A stretch of DNA of 30,378 bases from Thraustochytrium sp. TN22 (Eukaryota > Sar > Bigyra > Thraustochytrida > Thraustochytriidae), in assembly GCA_013306675.1 (NCBI GenBank), contig JABLUY010000341.1:1-30378 (forward strand). The letters are read 5' to 3'. The translations under genes and the position numbers were made by a program. The notes beneath the pieces were generated by a model that was not told where the DNA came from, searched no databases, and worked only from the letters and a program-made list of their open reading frames with translations. Shown in pieces: positions 28,001 through 30,378 of the stretch; the first letter of the stretch is position 1, and each line of letters opens with the position of its first letter.

Positions 28001-28115
28001 CCTGGCGCTCCTGCAGCACGGCCTCCTCCACCTCGGACTGCAGCTCCGACTGCGCCTCCTCCTCGCGCCAGTCGCCCAGGCCCTGCCCTGGGTTCAGGTT
28101 CGCGGCCTCCGCCAT
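25008..28115 (-). CDS. FUSC/ArAE-like two-module membrane transporter, copy 4
   Basis: 1035 residues, ATG at 28115-28113, stop TAA at 25010-25008. N-terminal LGDWREEEAQSELQ helix with a YAQRYLRNI motif (~1-65); PWRW then the first six-helix module (~112-285; LLTLRPVHNTCVGSEVHQ); soluble middle (~285-605; RRWFESVVVETRFRFRGEGL and RMPVLLTELSLLLELGGHR); second module (~616-786; KSQEGLVVERFVHRMGG); C-terminal domain (~786-1035; RRIWHALWKMHHLGGLRVYMRD). It keeps the LRP motif that copy 3 has lost. The last residues, PQITVV, match PQITIM in copy 3, so the two are full-length tandem duplicates with no truncation. Candidate anion, organic-acid or amphiphile transporter by family; no substrate evidence. 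Confidence 0.7.
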   Translation of the reverse strand: MAEAANLNPGQGLGDWREEEAQSELQSEVEEAVLQERQAATQLEDQLEAGPDVEQSVRLYAQRYLRNIGRYESGISQRRQPQQKQPDAGAWRPLGALAPWVLPWRWHELSLLQRILMRDGITTLASLLLPFFPVFRLYAGKLINLVPVYAILLTLRPVHNTCVGSEVHQTLTFMVTWASSYAYSVFMIVVAVGSLGGYLALFALAVLVLVTFMWTSAMSVTIIVVELVNFAILHILVFELNNFQADAPEDPFAASIGVLNDSTFAMAVPCALHLVGALLIFPWLAETQMQEALSNRYAAYAMVLKRLRPVYDRIAVYTLDPLGEADFDKTLVTPEILQELIEARRHDVGTIPLARRWFESVVVETRFRFRGEGLEYLRRFDRSMRLTRIARSAAVDLIGAENRDAKDLAQSLLEERVLFRAQAKLVSLELNAEEHARRGVELRRMPVLLTELSLLLELGGHRLARISRLRPTEATDLHEEVRMLAKEQGAAEKLATELYELALSWTRRYIRSHASLAYEQEPSYVSAFFKRIKLVSYVLVLLKLVKAHRTALDHLHEPPHRAHRGDWLREWRETFPFAERLLLKQAHETRRALYVRGHRLAQAQDALAAFFSSARWKGAIKFALGATLLALPGMLSSAYTTFAAVQLLNAQFTFVVIMSKSQEGLVVERFVHRMGGVVVGYILAAVAWELACVGGCTATNHEWVFFGFEVLVLGVYLWAKTAIPAHAYMVFSCLRTQTSFLISFLGTASPTPHEVWRTGALVVAASTIGGVGALFLTLCVWPISGRSTLRETLATTYHDFVLLFEQVLTERFADPERESPKLTAFEDQIATTIYVDTPPLLRSVELETKLHLHHDASYAAYARAVENTRRIWHALWKMHHLGGLRVYMRDAQGTPFVSMKPATAQKLFAANRWLTSAFTAAAARLSSPRRDSMPILRPLAASPDLLQDMVHAMLATAYHDEVFMSRILASDDLALLLNMPLLAQCITTISQALNDGVFDLMEDFLHTPAYATALRDAESASMRLFAHQQPQITVV

Positions 28116-28783
28116 GGCGCTCGGCCTCCAGCTCCAGCTCCAGCTCCAGCTCCAGCTCCCGCTGCAGCTCCCGCTGCAGCTCCCTCCGAGTCCGCGTCCG
28201 GTCGCTCTGCGCGAGCGAGCTAGCCTAGGTCGAGGCCAGCCGGCCGCCGCGCCCGCGCATCGCGCCGGGGTCCGGGTCTACCGCGTCGCGCGCCGCGACT
28301 CGGGCGCCCCGGCAGCTCAGCGCAGCCATTCTGGCAAAGTTCGTTGCGTCAGAGTGCGAGTCGTCAGAGTGCGCCGACCTGTGCTCGTGCTCGTGCGTCC
28401 ACCGACTCGGAGTCGGAGTCGGAGCAGCGCGGTTTTGCCTTGCAGACAACTTGACCGCGAACGGCGTTGAGCGAGAGCTTGAGCGAGCTTGAGCGAGCTT
28501 GAGCGATCTTGACCTGTCCAAGTGGGAACAACAGTCGTGGACAGCGTGCCGCTGGCTTGCAAGGGCAATGGCGCCGACCAGCTGCAGCGAGCAGTCACAG
28601 GGAGGGACTTCTTCGTGCATGGAGGGCCGTCAAGGGCCCTTGCACGCAGGCTGCCTGATCTGCTTCGCTGTCAGGCCTTTGCAAAGGGTCACGCGGCGGG
28701 CCAGGAGGCAAGCCGCTCGGGACTGGCACAGTTTGCGGATCATGACGATAAAAACACGAGTCTGTCTTTCACTGGGATGCCAA
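28116..28783. other. Spacer between FUSC copy 4 and the TPR gene
   Basis: 5' flank of copy 4 and 3' flank of the TPR gene, both - strand. It holds the CTCCAG hexamer tract next to the start codon, a short (ACTCGG)n run near 28404-28423 and a GAGCTTGAGC-type 10-bp repeat near 28467-28508. No coding sequence is supported. Confidence 0.6.
28126..28183 (-). repeat. CTGGAG hexamer microsatellite upstream of FUSC copy 4
   Basis: On the + strand: five perfect CTCCAG units (28126-28155), then four alternating CTCCCG/CTGCAG variants and a partial unit. On the coding strand this is the GGAGCT/GCTGGA hexamer also found before copy 2. It ends only 10 bp from the start codon, so it is probably in the 5'UTR. 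Confidence 0.9.
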
Positions 28784-30378
28784 TCAACCAGAGAGGTTCT
28801 CGCGGCACTCCCGGAGCCTTGCCTGGCAGGTTCGCGTGTTCGGATGCGTCGTTCCGAGGGTCTCCTCGAAAATACTCACGGCTTCCTCCAGGAGCGGGAG
28901 GGCAGCGGACCATGCATTGCGGGAACTATGCAACGCGGCGATGTTCGTGAGCGAGCCCGCCACCCTAGGATGCCGTGGCCCGAGGACTTCTAGCAGGATT
29001 GAGACCTCTTCCATAGCGCATCGCAAGGCATCCTCGTAACGGCCCTGGGCGAAGTACATGCCGCCCAAGCTGCCGAGCGAATCCGCCACATCAGGGTGCC
29101 GCGGCCCGAGGGCTTCCTGCCGGATTGCCAAGGACTCCTCAAAGCATCGCAGTGCCTCCTCGTAGCGGCCCTGGGCGCTGTACAGAGAGCCTATGTTGGC
29201 GAGCGTCAACGCCACCAGCGGATGCTGTGCCCCGAGGGACTCCTGCCGAATGAAGAAGGCCTGCTCGAAAGACTGTAGTGCCTCCTCGTTGCGCCCTTGG
29301 TCCTTGTACAGGAAAGCGATGTTGTTGAGCGAATTGGCCACCTCAGGATGCCGCGGCCCGAGAACCTCTTCCCGAATCGACAAGGCCTCCTTGTAACACC
29401 GCAGCGCCTCCTCGAGGCGGTGCAAGACATGATACACCAAACCGGTGTTGTTGAGCGAGTATGCAACGTCGAGATGCCGAGGGCCGAGGACTTCTTGCCG
29501 AATCGACAAGGCTTCCTCGTGGCATCGCAACGCCTCCTGGTGGCGATCCGCGAGCCTGTGCAGTTCTCCGAGGTTGTTGAGAGCTGTTGCCACCCCTGGG
29601 TGCCGCCGCCCGTGAGCATCTCGTTCAATCGACAGGACTTGCTCGCCGCACTGCAGCGCCTCATCGTAGCGACCTTGAGCCGTGTAAGCTACTTGCATAC
29701 CAGCGATTGAAGCTGCCACAGTCGGATGCCGCGGTCCAAGTTTGTCCTTCAGGATCTCCATGGCCTCGCGATAATACTGCAGGGCTTCGTCGTGGCTCGC
29801 CTGTGTGTTCAGCAGGTAGCCGACCTGACATAGCAGCTGTGCCAGCTCAGTCGTGTCACCACCGTTGCGCCGCGTCTCTTCGACGTTGCTACGCGCGATG
29901 CCGGTCAGCCAGGCGCGCTGCTGGCCCTGCATCTCCGCGTTCAGGGCTGTGTACCCACCCGGGAGCGCGTCGTTCACAGCGGCGTCGATCATGGCCTTGT
30001 CCTCGGCTTTCCAGCACTGCGCGTCGCGCGTGTTCATGTTGCGGGCCATGAGGGTGGCGATCTGGTCGGGGCCATTCAGGAGTGTCTCCATGAAATGCTC
30101 CTCCTCGGTGGGTGCATAAATGACGCTGGGTGGCCGCCCGCTGCGCATGGCGCCAAAGATCTCCCACACGCACCACGCGCGCTGCAGCGGCGCGGGCTCC
30201 TCCCAGCGGTCTAAAAAGATCACCGCATCATCGAAGCGCGTGATGGCCTCGTGCAGACCGTCCGTCAGGATGCGCTCGCGCAGTTTTTGCGTCTCAAGAG
30301 GTGGCTGGTCCCTTTGGGTGAGAAGCGGCTGGTTGGCGCAGAAAAGGTCGAGCCACACGAAGACCTCCCGCGGGTTCT
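28784..30378 (-). CDS. Kinesin-light-chain-like TPR protein with N-terminal TIR/Rossmann-like domain (5' end outside window)
   Basis: At least 531 residues; the frame is open to the window edge, so the N-terminus is missing. The C-terminal part is eight TPR units of about 42 residues each (unit 8 at 28832-28957, then 126-bp steps up to about 29839). Their consensus is GRYEEALRCFEEALSIRQE-LGPRHPDVA, the kinesin-light-chain type common in protist and cyanobacterial scaffold or STAND proteins. The first ~180 visible residues carry VFVWLDLFCANQP, then FDDAVIFLDRWEE and PLQRAWCVWEIFGAM. This layout (strand, NQ, strand ending in Asp, then RAWCxWE) recurs in protist TPR proteins and looks like a TIR- or Rossmann-type fold. 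A true motor-linked kinesin light chain is unlikely, because no N-terminal heptad region is seen. Confidence 0.75.
   Translation of the reverse strand, partial: NPREVFVWLDLFCANQPLLTQRDQPPLETQKLRERILTDGLHEAITRFDDAVIFLDRWEEPAPLQRAWCVWEIFGAMRSGRPPSVIYAPTEEEHFMETLLNGPDQIATLMARNMNTRDAQCWKAEDKAMIDAAVNDALPGGYTALNAEMQGQQRAWLTGIARSNVEETRRNGGDTTELAQLLCQVGYLLNTQASHDEALQYYREAMEILKDKLGPRHPTVAASIAGMQVAYTAQGRYDEALQCGEQVLSIERDAHGRRHPGVATALNNLGELHRLADRHQEALRCHEEALSIRQEVLGPRHLDVAYSLNNTGLVYHVLHRLEEALRCYKEALSIREEVLGPRHPEVANSLNNIAFLYKDQGRNEEALQSFEQAFFIRQESLGAQHPLVALTLANIGSLYSAQGRYEEALRCFEESLAIRQEALGPRHPDVADSLGSLGGMYFAQGRYEDALRCAMEEVSILLEVLGPRHPRVAGSLTNIAALHSSRNAWSAALPLLEEAVSIFEETLGTTHPNTRTCQARLRECRENLSG
28832..29839 (-). 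repeat. Eight 126-bp in-frame coding repeats (TPR array)
   Basis: Units at 28832-28957, 28958-29083, 29084-29209, 29210-29335, 29336-29461, 29462-29587, 29588-29713 and about 29714-29839, each encoding one 42-residue TPR. The spacing is exact through the seven 3'-most units. The central units (about 29084-29587) are the most alike; the outermost ones are more diverged. Confidence 0.85.

Noticed and set aside
12959-28115. Interpreting the four-gene block as a transposon or viral insertion
   Set aside because: No transposase, integrase, reverse transcriptase, terminal repeats or target-site duplication is visible; the genes are full-length cellular-type membrane proteins.

Overview
This window looks like nuclear DNA from a GC-rich, intron-poor microbial eukaryote. 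It holds eukaryote-only families: a DNAJC11-like J protein, a phosphatidylinositol 4-kinase beta, a GET2/CAML-like receptor, and a cyclic-nucleotide-channel C-terminus joined to ankyrin repeats. The genes are long, mostly uninterrupted reading frames of about 3 kb, there are no bacterial operon signals, and the spacers are 0.2-1.9 kb and full of microsatellites. A stramenopile such as a labyrinthulomycete (thraustochytrid) is my best guess. It rests on genome style only and is held weakly.

Left third (1-11040). A + strand gene (419-2920) encodes a pore-less channel-like protein: C-linker, a CNBD-like fold split by a long disordered insert, a coiled coil and ankyrin repeats. After a 153-bp direct repeat comes a + strand DNAJC11-like gene (3589-5835). 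Convergent to it are two - strand genes: a GET2/CAML-like tail-anchored-protein insertase subunit (6175-7462, with one predicted intron) and a PI4K-beta with a predicted N-myristoylation site and an internal PH domain (7876-11040). These look like single-copy housekeeping genes for mitochondrial membrane organisation, ER membrane insertion and Golgi/TGN lipid signalling.

Central block (12959-28115). Four paralogous proteins of about 1035-1052 residues, each with two six-helix FUSC/ArAE-like membrane halves, are arranged + + - -. Copies 2 and 3 meet tail to tail over a 203-bp microsatellite-rich spacer. Copies 3 and 4 are the closest pair. Copies 2 and 4 both carry a GCTGGA-type hexamer microsatellite just upstream of their start codons. 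No substrate can be read from the sequence. By family, these are candidate anion, organic-acid or amphiphile transporters. They are the most unusual part of the window.

Right end (28784-30378). A - strand gene, cut by the window edge, encodes a kinesin-light-chain-type TPR protein with eight 42-residue repeats. They follow an N-terminal domain with motifs resembling the Rossmann/TIR-like modules seen in protist TPR proteins.

I see no tRNA, rRNA, CRISPR array, insertion sequence or transposon gene. The start of each gene was chosen at an ATG. Where several were possible (first channel-like gene, FUSC copy 1), I used sequence context or alignment with the paralogs.
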